From: Neolentinus lepideus HHB14362 ss-1
Lineage: Eukaryota > Basidiomycota > Agaricomycetes > Gloeophyllales > Gloeophyllaceae
Reading direction: 5' to 3'
Assembly: GCA_001632425.1 (NCBI GenBank)
Contig: KV425572.1
Span: forward strand, 338,566-402,565
Length of the DNA: 64,000 nt
Shown piece after piece: positions 10,895 to 21,964 of the stretch. Positions within the stretch are counted from its first letter, which is position 1. Every line of letters begins with the position of its first letter. Both the position numbers and the translations under genes were made by a program. The notes under the pieces were generated by a model. It was not told the origin of the DNA, ran no database searches, and saw nothing but the letters and a program-made list of their open reading frames with translations.

Positions 10895-12102
10895 ATGGCC
10901 ACCCCTAGGATTAGTATAACTTTTGTAAGCTTTCCTAGTGGCTTCTGCATTGGCGTGATGTTGACTGATGGCGCTTAGGTTAGGCACGGAGAGTCGACGG
11001 ATAACCTGGTCAGGGCTGCCGTGATAAGAGAATGGTATAGTGCTGATTCTCTCGTGTCTTCATCCTAGAGAAGCGTTTGGGCTGGATGGGAAGACGCACC
11101 TCTGTCGAACCATGGTACGTGCTCTCGCTAATGAAGCGACCGAAGGTAAACTGAGAACTCCACCAGGCATGAATGTGAGCATGATAATCTGTTGCCTAAC
11201 TTCTCTCTTATTACCGTTATCTATTATCTAGCAAGCCCGCGCAGTCGGCAAGTCCCTCTCTCAAACCCCCTTCATTGCGATACACGCCTCGGATCTCAAA
11301 CGCGCATACACCACCGCTCAAGCCATCCACGACGCGCAGCCCACCCCTCCACCCTTTGATTCTTCCCCGCTTCTCCGCGAGCAACACTTTGGCGTCGCCG
11401 AGGGCAAGCCGTGGTCGCTGCACGTGGAGCCTGGGCTGTCCCTAGAGGAGCACTATGCCAAGGGGATTTATCCCGTCATCTTTAACCGGATAGACAAGTT
11501 TCCGGAAGGCGAGAGTCTAGATGATTTAGCGCGTCGGGCGGAAGAGGCGATTGAGAAGTTTGTGATGCCGCACGTTTGGGAGGTGGCGAGGAGCGGGAAG
11601 AGAGGTGTCCATGTTGCCGTGGTCAGTCATGGCTTGTGTATCAGTGAGCTGATTGCGGCCTTGATGAGGAGGAATGTGACGGGTGGAGGGTCGGCGAATA
11701 AGTACAAAGGGCTGTTGAATACTGCGTGGACGAGAGTGGCTATTGATGTGCAGGTAAGTAGTGCAGATTTCTCTTTACAAGTTCTATGGCGATGTTATGA
11801 TGTTGTGTAGGGTACAAAGGGGGAAGAACCTCTGGAATTCCCCGATAGCGACCCACCTCCGCTGACGATGAAGGTGACGGATGTCAATCGCCACGAACAC
11901 ATAGACAATATCGTGAGTTTCCTCCGTTGCGAACTGAAAATACAGCTACTCATGTAAGTTTGCCTCTCAGGTGCGACAGAAAGGCGGAGTCGGGAGTGCA
12001 GCCTACGACCCCAAGCAGGCTGACATTCGTGCGTTCTTCGGCGGCGCTGCAGTCGGAGAGCACGCGGAGAGTAACGCTCGCGACGAAACTGCAAAACCAT
12101 AA
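10895..12102 (+). CDS. Histidine phosphatase (phosphoglycerate mutase-like) with an 8-nt micro-exon
   Basis: Exons begin 10895-10924, 10979-11008, 11069-11114, 11167-11174 and 11232 onward, with further introns near 11755, 11913 and 11955; the stop is TAA at 12100. The protein starts MATPRISITF, then VRHGESTDNL (phospho-acceptor His in the RHG motif), then RSVWAGWEDAPLSNHGMNQA. The residues G-M-N come from the 8-nt micro-exon. Later motifs are HASDLKRAYTTAQAI, LREQHFGVAEGKPW and the second catalytic His in VAVVSHGLCISELIAAL. The family includes phosphoglycerate mutases and small-molecule or protein phosphatases; the substrate cannot be told. The C-terminal ~75 residues after the catalytic domain include KGGVGSAAYDPKQADIRAFF and are not typical of the core fold. 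The gene shares a 312-base promoter region with the AN1 protein. Confidence 0.88.
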
Positions 12103-12367
12103 AGACACATAATAAGGACACAAATGCCTCAGAATGAAATAGAAGATAGATATGTTGTCAAGCATGCATTACGAGACGATTAGGATACAATAGCAGCAGC
12201 ACAATCATGCGTCTTGAATGCAGAGTTACCCAAGGATGGGAATGGTGATGGAGGACGTCATGCTTGAGTCTAAGACTGCTCAGGAACGGTACAAAGTCAG
12301 CAGTGAGCGGGACGCACTAGATGGGTCTCCTCTCATAATCCAAGTCTAGTAGAACCTGGCACAGCCG

Positions 12368-12723
12368 TCATGCGTACGGAAGCAACTTCTTCAAGTGCGC
12401 AGTCTGTGTCGATGTTGAGTAGGCCGTCTGCGCCAACTTGTTCTTCCTCGAAGGAGGCTTATGGACGTTCAAATGTTTATGACCGGCATGAGCCTGCAAA
12501 TTCAATGAAACGATCATCAGTTCAAACTTCAAACTACTCTCAAACGTATCCAGACTGGACCTACTCGCTTGAAAGCGCCATTAGCAATAGCCCTCCATCT
12601 CTTCTTCGCGCCTGTATGGTTCTTCAGCTTCGGAAAGTGCTGAACGGCCGAGGACGAGAAGAGCCGGGCGGACGAGGCCAGCGGACACAGGAAGAAAGAG
12701 GGAAACATAGAAGAAGCCGACAT
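12368..12723 (-). CDS. Mitochondrial large-subunit ribosomal protein bL35m
   Basis: Two exons (12723-12565, 12493-12368) separated by a 71-nt intron (GTAGGT...TTTGCAG) give 94 residues. The N-terminus, starting MSASSMFPS, is a Ser/Arg/hydrophobic leader suited to mitochondrial import. The bL35 core is KLKNHTGAKKRWRAI, then GAFKR, then AGHKHLNVHKPPSRKNKL, then a tail ending LKKLLPYA. bL35 is a small basic protein of the large ribosomal subunit. The gene is easy to miss because neither exon is long and a plus-strand open frame overlaps it. It is head to head with UFD2, with only 75 bases between start codons, so the two must share a compact promoter. Confidence 0.85.
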
Positions 12724-12798
12724 CCCAACAACGCGTCAGTCCCTTCAAAGTGGCGCAGGACGCGCGTGTGCTTCCCATCTTGCACCTTCACGATCGCT

Positions 12799-15700
12799 AT
12801 GAGTAGTACGCCTCAGGACGATGCCGACAGGGTATGTCAGTGTGTATGAATGCATGAACTCTACTGACTATGTGTAATGATTATTCAGATCCGTTTGAAG
12901 AGACTGGCAAAGCTGCAATCGGCAGCAGCGAGCACTAGCTCCTCCCCAGAGCCCTCCTCAGGCGTACCCACTCCTCAGCCCAATCCATCCCCGAAGCCCG
13001 CCCCCATACCTAAACCTTCCCCTGCGTTCAAGCGAGCTGCCTCTCAACCCTCGGCGGCCCCAGTCCCTGCGCCGGCAAAAAGACCGGCGGCACCGCTTAA
13101 GCTCGACTTGCCGGCATGGGAGCATGAGACGATACGCGATGTGCTGCGGGTCACGCTGGATGTGAGTGATTAAGACTCAGAGAGACGCGAAGGTGCTCAT
13201 GGTGTTTAGAGAGGAGCTGCGGATGCCAGTGAGCATGAGTTGATTTGGCTGAAGCCTCTGGCGGAAGAGTTGGCGTCCGAGGAGCCTCGTGGGTGATTGT
13301 GCACGCTTTTTTGGAGCTTCAGGCTGACTTATATGCTGCAGAACAGAAGCAACCTCGTTCTCTAGATGCTGAGATACTTGACCGACTACTGATTGCTCGA
13401 CTGGAGCTGGATCCCCAGTCCATGTCGTGAGTACCTTCGTCCATCTTCGCGTGACCAAACTTCATCTTTGTGTAGAGATGATCTTGAATTCCTTCCTGTG
13501 CTGGCTTCATTGCCAGCTGGGCAGACCGTGTTTGAATATCTGGTGGGTTGCTGGAAGCGCGCGAACGCTGCTAGGTCAGCGCTCACGAAGAAGGTTCGTC
13601 TCGCAAGTGGCTGGCCAATCTGCCCTACGCTGACGAAAACACAAGAACTACCCCCCTTCAGAGACACACCGGGCCCTCACCGTCCTGGACAAAGTGCGCG
13701 ACCTCCTCATCAGCTATGCCGGCTTGACCCTTCAAGAGCCCGAGATGTTCCCTCAGCCGCCAGGGCGGGACCTTGGCCCGCCAGAGCTCGTACAACCCCT
13801 CCTCTCTCTCTCCTCCCTCTCCGCGCCGCTCCTGTCCTCTTCTTCCCCCCGATCGACGCTCGGCCCTTCAGATATCGAGCTCTTCCTCCATGATCTAGTT
13901 CGGCGCTTTGAGCCCGATGGGGAGCTTGAGTCGGTCCTTGGGCCCGTCGTCCAGCATCTGCTGTGGCATGAGTGCTTGTTCCGGCCCGGGGGCATCGGTG
14001 GCGGAGATTCGAGCTGGCGGGGTGTGCTTGGTGGGCTGGAGGCACTCGTTGCGGTGAAGCCGATTGCGGTCATGATTACGAAGATGGAGGCGTGGAACCC
14101 ACCTAACGCAACAGCGCCGACGATTGAGACCGTTAGCTTGATGGGCCCATTGTTAAGGCTGGGGGTGTTTGAGCGGGAATGGGTAAAGGTCTTTTCGGTT
14201 TGCTGTGGTGCAATGTTTGGTGACCGTTGGTGTAGCCCCAGATCGCGAGCTCTTATTTCTCGGAACCGGAGAAGCGGACGAGGCCAGATGTGGAGACATC
14301 GTTTGCGAGTCTTCGTGGTACTCTGAAGTCGCTTCAGGTATATGGATTTCCCATCAATACTGGATGTTAGCGTTGATGCCATGTCAACAGTCTACGCTCT
14401 TCCAAGTGTTCAACACCATCGTTCGAGCTTCCCCGGAAGCGCGTGAGAACGTACTACAGTACTTTGCGCGGGTAGTCGCACTAAACAGAAGGCGGGCTGG
14501 GATGCAGGTAAGCCTCCTGCTTCTCCTGCCTTCACTGTACGTGCTGAGCTACTGCTTTGATGAATCAAGGTAGAGCCAGATACAGTGTCCTCGGACGCTT
14601 TCATGGTGAACTTGCAAACTATCCTCCTGCGGTTTGCGGAGCCTTTCATGGATGCGCATTACTCCAAGGTACACGCTGTCTCTCAACAACTCCTCACATC
14701 CATTGATCCTGATTTCCCTGCGCTGTGCAGATCGATAAAATCGACCCTCAGTACTTTGCCCACTCGAACCGCATCGACTTGAAAGAAGAGACAAGGGTGA
14801 ACGCCACCAGCGAAGAGGCCGGGAAGTGGGAGGAAGAGAATCGGGGTGATGGTAGTGAGTCGCTCCAAAATTGCACGGGAGATGTAGGGACCTGACCAGA
14901 TTTATTCAGCTGCACCAAACTTCATCTCCGATATCTTCTATCTCGCGCTGGCAATGAACCACTATGGATATCAGAAGACAATCCAGTCATACGATGACCT
15001 AGCGAAGACAATCGATGATATGCGGAGACATCTGGATATGTTGCAAGGGGATACGTCGTGGCAAGGGGTACGTTCTTTCTGAAATGTTCATACCGCTGAC
15101 AATATTGAATGTCGCTTCAGACACCATTCCAAGCACGCGCGGAAGCTGCTATCAACACGGTTAAGGTACACTTTCCAGTTCTATCCATCTGAAGCACTAA
15201 CCCGTTCGGCCTTGCCAGACTGAGATGTCCAAGGTCCACATGCAGCAATTTGCATACGAGACGCAGCTCAGCGACCCCGAGCTCGTCTTCCGGTCTATAG
15301 GGTTCACCACGTTCGTGTCGACATGGCTCATCCGATTTGTTGACCCAAAGAAGAAACATCCGAGTCCTACTATAGAGTGCGTCACATGTCCCTTTCGAGC
15401 TTTGGTTTATAGTTGGGATTGTCGAATGCTAATTAGTCAGTAGGCTACCGCTGTCGAAGGACGTCCCACTTTCATTCAGGGTTTTACCGGAGTATCTGTT
15501 GGAGGACATTGTCGATTATTATCTATACATCGTACGGTGAGTCTGCAAGATATCACAGACAGCTAGTTCGATACTTAGACCAGAGAAGACATACTCCACA
15601 GAGTCTCGACTTGTCTGGCAAAAATGAGCTCGTAATATTTTGTCTGACATTCTTGACGTCGACTTGGTATATCAAGAATCCTTTCTTGAAAGCCAAGATC

Positions 15701-17279
15701 AATGAGGTGTGTGACAGCTCGCAGGCGATGACGTGAAGCTGATGGAGTCATTCTTCAAGATCCTTTTCTTCGGTATCTTGGGCTATCGGGGAGAACGGAC
15801 AGGTGTGCTGGGAGGAACACTCAACTCACATCCACTCGCGCTGAAGCATGTTATGCCGGCTTTGATGCACTTCTATATTGGTAAACTACTCCGTCGTAGC
15901 TTGCGATCGGTTTGCTAAATCAGATTACAGAGGTGGAGCAAACCGGTGCCAGCTCTCAGTTCTACGACAAATTTAGTGCGTGGAGATATTCTTTTGCGTG
16001 ACTTATGCGTTGAACCTTAGTGATGTCTGGTATGTAGATGCTAGGTAGGTATCCTTGTTGAGGAATGAATTCAAACGTCGACTAAGACCTTTACAGGCGG
16101 AACATCGCGTACATCCTCAAGGCGGTGTGGGACAACCCTGTCCATCGTGATGCACTCCGCAATGAAGCGAAGTACGCTCCGTCCACTACATATACCTCCG
16201 TGTCATTGACTAAATGTTACCGTCCTCAGCAACGTCGAGAGATTCGTGCGATTTGTTAACCTGATGATCAACGACGTCACGTACTTGATGGATGAGTCTC
16301 TCAGCGAGCTCACGCAAATCCACAACATACAGGCGGAGATGGAAGAGCCGTCATGGCAGACGAAGCCCCCACAGGTTCGTCGGGAACGAGAAGCAACGCT
16401 TCGGCAACTTGAACGACACGCAATCGGCTATACAACCCTCGGTCGGTCGACAGTCGACATGCTAAAGATCTTTACCGCCGAAACCAAGGGACCTTTTATG
16501 ATGCCAGAGATCGTAGGCAGGCTCGCAGCAATGCTGGACTACAACTTGGATGTCCTCATCAACCGGACCGCGGAGCTGAAAGTCAAGGAGCCGGAGAAGT
16601 ACAAGTTTGAGCCGCGTCGACTGCTCAGCGACATTCTCCAGGTGTACCTGAATTTGAGCGACCAGGGCGAGTTTGCACGAGCTGTCGCGGAGGACGGTCG
16701 GAGCTACAAGAAGGAACTGTTCGAGAAGGCGATGTATATCGCTCGGCATAGGAACTTGAAAACGCCGGATGAGGTGGAGCTCTTAAGGCTGTTTGTGGTG
16801 AAGGTGGAAGAGACAAAGGCGACCATTGAGGCGGAGGAAGATCTGGGTGATATCCCGGATGAATTCTTAGGTGCGTTGTCATCGCTGAAGATGACGGAGA
16901 GGTCCTTGTGTTCACCGTGATGTTATTTTTTTTACTAGATCCGCTCATGTTTACGTTGATGCGCGACCCGGTCACCTTGCCGTCGTCGAAAGCTGTAGTG
17001 GATCGTTCTACAATCAAGGCACACCTTCTCTCCGACAGTAAAGATCCTTTCAACAGACAGCCGCTTAGCGTCGAGGACGTCGTACCAAGTGCGTTTGGGT
17101 GTACGTTTCACATTCATCCAACACTGACTGTATATCATCTTCTAGACCCGGAACTCAAAGCTAAGATTGATACTTTCCTGGCTGATCGCAGAAGAAAGGG
17201 CACCGCGCTTGATGTCCCGCCAGAGGACATTGTCAACATGAATAACGAGACTGAGGATGCACAAATGCAGGAGACGTAA
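12799..17279 (+). CDS. UFD2: Ubiquitin conjugation factor E4 (Ufd2/UBE4 U-box protein)
   Basis: A long gene with more than a dozen introns. Exon 1 encodes MSSTPQDDADR, followed by IRLKRLAKLQSAAAS and a Pro/Ser/Ala-rich linker. The Ufd2 core then runs through VFEYLVGCWKRANAARSALT, the region ending PELVQPLLSLSS, FISDIFYLALAMNHYGYQ, FSVLPEYLLEDIVDYYLYI and FVNLMINDVTYLMDESLSEL. The C-terminal U-box starts at DPLMFTLMRDPVTLPSSKAV and continues DRSTIKAHLLSDSKDPFNRQ and PLSVEDVVPNPELKAKI, all diagnostic for this family. E4 enzymes extend short ubiquitin chains on substrates handled by Cdc48. The total coding length (~1,080 residues by eye) fits Ufd2. The in-frame sequence upstream of ATG 12799 lies over the antisense bL35m gene and has no family similarity, so I take 12799 as the start. 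The stop is TAA at 17277. Confidence 0.95.
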
Positions 17280-17514
17280 CCAAAAGACGCTGTAGGACTT
17301 AAGAACGGAGAACTGTATCATAGAAAGGTTCGAACTGACTAGTTGCGATTTTTGACCAATAAAATCATTTCATGTCCGTCGCGTTGCCGGAACAGCTCCG
17401 AGTCTATTAGGGGATGTGCTCCGGGCTGTTCGGTGCCGAATGTCACTGAATCGTCCCCATCTCTTCTACCCATCCGTCATCCAGATAGGCAGATGTACGC
17501 TGATATACAGTGAC
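17280..17514. other. Intergenic, downstream of UFD2
   Basis: A short interval after the UFD2 stop, with AATAAAATC near 17358 as a possible poly(A) signal. No gene seen. Confidence 0.4.
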
Positions 17515-18061
17515 TTACGCACGTTTGTTTGAATTGACCATAGCAACTCTCGGGACAAGTCTAGGTTTCAATAACTTTGCTTCAGCTTCTTTTGTGCAGG
17601 GTCCTTTCCCATACTGCGGCCATCCTCCATCCGTGTTATTCTGAAGAGCAAGGACTTCTACCTTTTGCCATACGCAAGGACTTACCGTTATTGAATATTG
17701 AATCGCTACATCTTCATCATAGGTGGACAGGTGCACTGATCGTCCGTCTTGGCGATCAGACTAGTTCGTGATTATGCCCTCGTCGCGACAAACTTGGATC
17801 AGGACAACCATCATGCCATATAACATCTGAGATCTGAACAGCGACCGCGTCGATATCTGGAGGTCCTCGCTTCTGCTCTTGTTCTCCTCTACCATTCCAT
17901 TCCTTTGTACTTAGTCGCAGGACGACAACGCTCTTTACCTTCCATCCATCCTGCACATGTCGCTGGTCTAGACAGGTTTAGGTCTCGCAGGCGAATCTCA
18001 ATTCTCCAAGTGTCCTACTAGGGCGATCACTGTCAGAAGGGACAAATAGCGAACTCGACAT
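17515..18061 (-). CDS. Hypothetical protein, weakly supported
   Basis: Not recognised. On the minus strand an ATG at 18061 opens MSSSLFVPSDSDRPSRTLGE. After a possible intron comes a frame with DGWKVKSVVVLRLSTKEWNG and VAVQISDVIWHDGCPDPSL, and after another possible splice VHLSTYDEDVAIQYSITV and QNNTDGGWPQYGKGPC, ending near 17515. The pieces look protein-like and are separated by short intron-sized gaps, but I could not prove the joins and see no domain. It is divergent from the 7TM gene, with about 75 bases between starts. It may be lineage-specific or not a gene. Confidence 0.3.
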
Positions 18062-18135
18062 CGTGAAGATCTGCTTGTCCAGAGGATTGCCACCGTTGTG
18101 CGCAGCTTGGATTGATCGCAGTACAGGAGAAAAGC

Positions 18136-19713
18136 ATGGCTGTCTCCGCTGTCTTCAAACGTACGTCACGGCAAACACAAAGCGCTCGAATCCGGACTGA
18201 ATCGCGTTCTGCCTTTTAGGTATATCAGCAGAGCAAATAGGGCCCGACGGGCCCAAAGTCCTCACTGCGTACCTTTTTTTCCAGATCCTCTCCTCACATG
18301 TTTTCCTGCCACTCCTTGTCACGACCTTTGTCTGCTCAAAATACGCCAAAAGACCGGCTACGTTGGTCAGCATGTGCTGTAGCTGGATATTAAGCGGGGT
18401 GTTTGCGTGTATACTGTACGTATGGTGAACGAGCGTTGTAAATCATTGGTACATGTGAAATCAATTATGCGTTTCCAGGTTGTATGCCGGCGAGTATCGA
18501 GGTCCGGAGCCACAGAAAGGCTTGTGTATTGCGCAGGCTGTATTGCTCAATGGGACGCCGCCAATGTATGTCCACACTCCCATTACGTCCCACTTCTAAC
18601 CCAGTACACCAAAAGGTGGTCAGCCGCGCTCCTAGCCTTCGTAATTCACGTACGGAGTGTCCTCCCAGGCGGCCCGACGCTTCTTAGCAAAGTCAAATTA
18701 TGCGCCGTGCGTATCTCATGTATCTTCCGCATGCCTTCCAAATTCAATTTGTTATATCTTCTCGTGCATAGTTGCTCGCTGCCCCCTACGTTTCGCTCGT
18801 TATCTGGTCAATCGCATGCGCCATAGTACGTCCTGCCCTCCCCTACGAATACTACCCGACCGGGTTGTGCTTATGCTTGTGCATCTGTAGCTTGCAGTTA
18901 ACGACCCTAACGATGTCAGTCGCTCACGAAGATATTTCTACTGCTCGCTGAAGAACGAAGTGTAGTACGTAATTCCGACTCCCGGTGCTCTTCATTTCTT
19001 GGTTACTGAATATTCCTACTTCCGAAGCACAAATCTGATGTCGCTCTTCACCGCCATCATGTGCATCACAGCAATTGGACTGCAAGTCCACACCGGGGTT
19101 CTCCTACACCGCAACTGGCGCGCACTGAGGAAAGCAGGGTTCTCGAGCAATGTGGATCTGCAACTCATCATCCGCTTGTCCATCTTTGAGTTATATATTT
19201 TCACTGGGATGATGTGCGTCCCTTTCTCTATACCTTCCTCATCTCCTTCCTCTTCCGCACTCTCAACACCCGTCATTGCCCTGAGTCCTGAGTGAATGCG
19301 GACGTAGCGTGCTGACGACCGTGTAGCATGGATATCTCGACCATATTCACAAACCGGAGTGTCGTGCCGGACCTGTTCGCGTCTACTAGTGCGTTCCATT
19401 CCGTCTTATCTCTCTTACCTCCTTCTTTACTCAGCTTTTCATTCCATATACAGTTGGCTTCGCTGGCTTCCTCATATTCGGCCTTCAATCCGATGTTCTA
19501 CGCACATGGGCGTTCTGGCTACCCCCGGCCGCTCGACGGCTGCCGCCCGTCTATCTCCCTCGCGAACCAACCATCCACCCGACGTTTGACTTGAACGAGT
19601 CTCGCGAGGGGGCAGACGATTGGAGGGAGAAGGTGATGGTCATTGACAAGGGAGTTCCGAGTGATATGTTGTACATTGGACGAGAGGATCCGGACAATCT
19701 TACTCGACAATAG
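18136..19713 (+). CDS. Seven-transmembrane protein, basidiomycete GPCR-like
   Basis: About nine exons. Exon 1 is MAVSAVFK and joins to RISAEQIGPDGPKVLTAYLF. Hydrophobic helices follow: FQILSSHVFLPLLVTTFVC, TLVSMCCSWILSGVFACIL, a helix around WSAALLAFVIH, LLAAPYVSLVIWSIACAI, LMSLFTAIMCITAIGLQVHT, VDLQLIIRLSIFELYIFTGM and VGFAGFLIFGLQSDVLRTW. The extracellular-type loop YRGPEPQKGLCIAQAVL and the hydrophilic tail ending ESREGADDWREKV match the organisation of a large family of orphan 7TM proteins in mushrooms. Ligand and signalling role are unknown. It is not a STE3 pheromone receptor by any motif I can see. The stop is TAG at 19711. Confidence 0.7.
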
Positions 19714-19962
19714 CAATGTTGGTCACGCTTGTGGAGTCTTTCTCTCCAGTGTGCACGTTGTAGGATTAACAGGGTTAGATGGATGACTCGTCTTCATTAT
19801 CACGCCATTACATGTTGTGTCGAAAACTGTATTGTTATTTATGACATCCCCCCTGTATTAACACTAGACGGATAGGCTGTTGATGTACCCCGATATTATG
19901 AGCAAAGCGAGAAGGCCGATAGTGCAGTAGACGGGTCCGAAAAGTGCGGATAGAATGTGGCA

Positions 19963-20999
19963 CTATAGAGCAATGCGATCCAGTCCCTCGACGTGGTATC
20001 TAATATCCATTCTCACGTCTGCAAGCCGTTGGATACGATTTAAGAAGCGTTTACTGACTTTGTCTACAATCCGCGAAGGTCTCAAGTGGGAATTACTCGC
20101 TGCCAAATGAGACGGACATGAGAATTTGATGAGACTTGTATCTTCTTGTTGAGTGGAGGCGTGCGTGGAGACAGCAGGATGCTTGACGATGCATTGATAC
20201 ACGTCCAGCGGTACTCCGCCGAGGATGGCTTGAGAAGAGGTGGAGGTGACAGTATAGGCGATGGGATATTCAAGAAGAAGTGCGGCCAGGGGGACCAGAG
20301 ATTCCGGACCGTAAGAGTCCTGGAGGGTCAGCTCGAGAGTAGCAGGCGGCGATGGAATGCGATTTAGTATTTGAGATAGCAAAGAGATAACGGCGGCTGG
20401 AGGCTTGATTATCTGGGTCACAGATTGAGAGCAATGCAGGTCTTGATAAATTTTCAGACAAACCCTTGATACTGGACCATCTAGTTGGATGAAAGTAACC
20501 CAGCTTCCCAGTTCGTTACAGGTATCGTTTATTGAGGAGAACCGGCCATGGATGAGATCGAGGTTGACAAAGAAAGACTGATCCGATGAGCGCTCGCAGA
20601 CGTGTGTTAAGGGGTTGAACAGGTCATTTTTCTGGGTAGAATTAATTTTGTTAATTATGAACACCCTGACACCTGTCCGAGGTTGACCTCTCGAAGTTTG
20701 CCAACAAGGCTGGAGAAGACGTGGGTTGGGTTGCTAGTGATGAAACCGTCCACAAGATATCCGGATCTGTCGTTTGCGTTCTTGATTGTCTAGGTGCGTA
20801 TGGAGGTAGAAACATACCGAACGCCTAGAGCGACGAGCGCGACATCGATGCAGAATTTATGTGCTGTGGCTCTGCTAATTTTGCGGAAGGCTACCACCTC
20901 CCTCAATGCTTCGTGGATCGCTTCCGCTGCCTGTCCCAGCGACCAAGAACTCGCGTTCGTGGTTGAGACAGCCAGGGGATGTAAGGAGAGCGTCCCCAT
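19963..20999 (-). CDS. Conserved-looking hypothetical protein, possibly C1orf74/DUF4504-like
   Basis: The ATG at 20999 opens MGTLSLHPLAVSTTNASSWS, with helical AAEAIHEALREVVAFRKISR. Exon 2 encodes NANDRSGYLVDGFITSNPTH and VFSSLVGKLREVNLGQ. The main exon (from about 20632) has DLIHGRFSSINDTCNELGSW, VISLLSQILNRIPSPPATLE and ESLVPLAALLLEYPIAYTVT, ending at 19963. The pattern (LVDG..., HGRFS..., YPIAY..., GGVPLDVY) reminds me of the UPF0739/C1orf74 family, but this is a tentative memory-based match. The first junction is odd: the clear donor GTATGT after VALGVR is out of phase by one base with the following exon, so either a different acceptor is used or the sequence has an indel. No signal peptide or membrane segment seen. 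Confidence 0.55.
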
Positions 21000-21010
21000 G
21001 TGATAGAGTA

Positions 21011-21118
21011 AGAGTTCCGTTAATAATTATTAAGAACTCCCCGGTGAGTTCTTAACCGGTTAACGACGTCATCCGGTTATTAACTGGGTTATTAAGGTGT
21101 TATTAATAATGGAACTCT
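21011..21118. mobile_element. MITE-like palindromic element in a bidirectional promoter
   Basis: A 108-base AT-rich segment bounded by inverted ends AGAGTTCC (21011-21018) and GGAACTCT (21111-21118). The symmetry continues inward imperfectly (GTTAATAAT against ATTATTAATAA). Internal copies of GGTTATTAA and GAACTC add further hairpin potential. TA lies at 21009-21010 and again at 21118-21119, compatible with a TA target duplication if the right end is taken one base shorter. It has no coding capacity. It fills more than half of the 191 bases between two divergent start codons. Confidence 0.5.
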
Positions 21119-21190
21119 ATTGGGCGTGACGTGGACGCGCCCTATTTGAGCTCTCGCTACACTCGCAATGGACAGCAGCAGACGACGACT

Positions 21191-21964
21191 ATGTCTACCA
21201 TTGCAGAAACGAGCTCGAAGCCAAAGATCACGCTGTACTGGCTTGAAGATTCCAAGGCCCACCGGATCCTTTGGCTGCTTGAAGAGCTGGGACTGAAATA
21301 TGATCTGAAAATGTATAAGAGAGTCCATAGGCTAGCCCCTGAGGAGCTTAAGAAGGTTTGTTCGCGTGCTGTATCCTGTAATGGTTTTGTTATATGACGC
21401 CTGTACCAGATCAATGGCCTCGGCAAAGCACCAATTATCTCCATCGAAGACCCCTCCATCTCCCCAACCCCCCTCGTCATCTCCGAATCTGCGCTTATCA
21501 CCGAATTCCTAGTCTCCACATATGCACCGCACCTAGCACCCCCTCCTTCCGACCTCCAAGCTAACCTGCGCTACAAATTCTATCTCTACTATGCCGAGGG
21601 CGGCGTGTTCCAGCCCCACTTAGTCCAGTTTATCCTTACCACCATCCATGAAAGCTCGCCCTTTTACATCAAGCCTATCACTGGCGGCATCATCTCGCAA
21701 CTAAAGGATAAGTGGTTGGATAAGGCTTACGACGATCACCTCAGTTTCGTCAATAAGGAGCTGGAGGGGAAGCAGTATTTGCTCGGGGACCAGTTCAGCG
21801 GTGTGGATTGCCTGCACAGCTTCAACTGGGAGAGCCTGGAAGTGCTCGGCGTACTGGACAGTAAGCGCTATCCCAGGCTGGTGGAATATTGGAACCGGCT
21901 CAAGGAACGCGAGGCGTACAAGAAGGCGCACGAGACGAGGAAGAGCTTCAAGGCTGCGCTCTGA
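21191..21964 (+). CDS. Glutathione S-transferase (Gtt1-like)
   Basis: Two exons with one intron at about 21356-21409. The N-terminal thioredoxin-fold domain has KITLYWLEDSKAHRILWLLE and, after the intron, INGLGKAPIISIEDP then PLVISESALITEFLVSTY, with the conserved Pro before the beta strand and the E-S pair that contacts glutathione. The C-terminal helical domain has RYKFYLYYAEGGVFQPHLVQ, EGKQYLLGDQFSGVDCL and YPRLVEYWNRLKEREAYKKA. The total is about 240 residues, usual for fungal GSTs of the Gtt1 type, which conjugate glutathione in detoxification. The start at 21191 puts the fold close to the N-terminus; an in-frame ATG at 21131 would add 20 polar residues. The insertion-like GGVFQPHLVQFILTTIHESS is normal for this subgroup. 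Confidence 0.9.

Noticed and set aside
12370..12849. Plus-strand frame that would extend UFD2 upstream
   Set aside because: It is antisense to the bL35m exons, and its translation lacks any Ufd2 similarity before the ATG at 12799.
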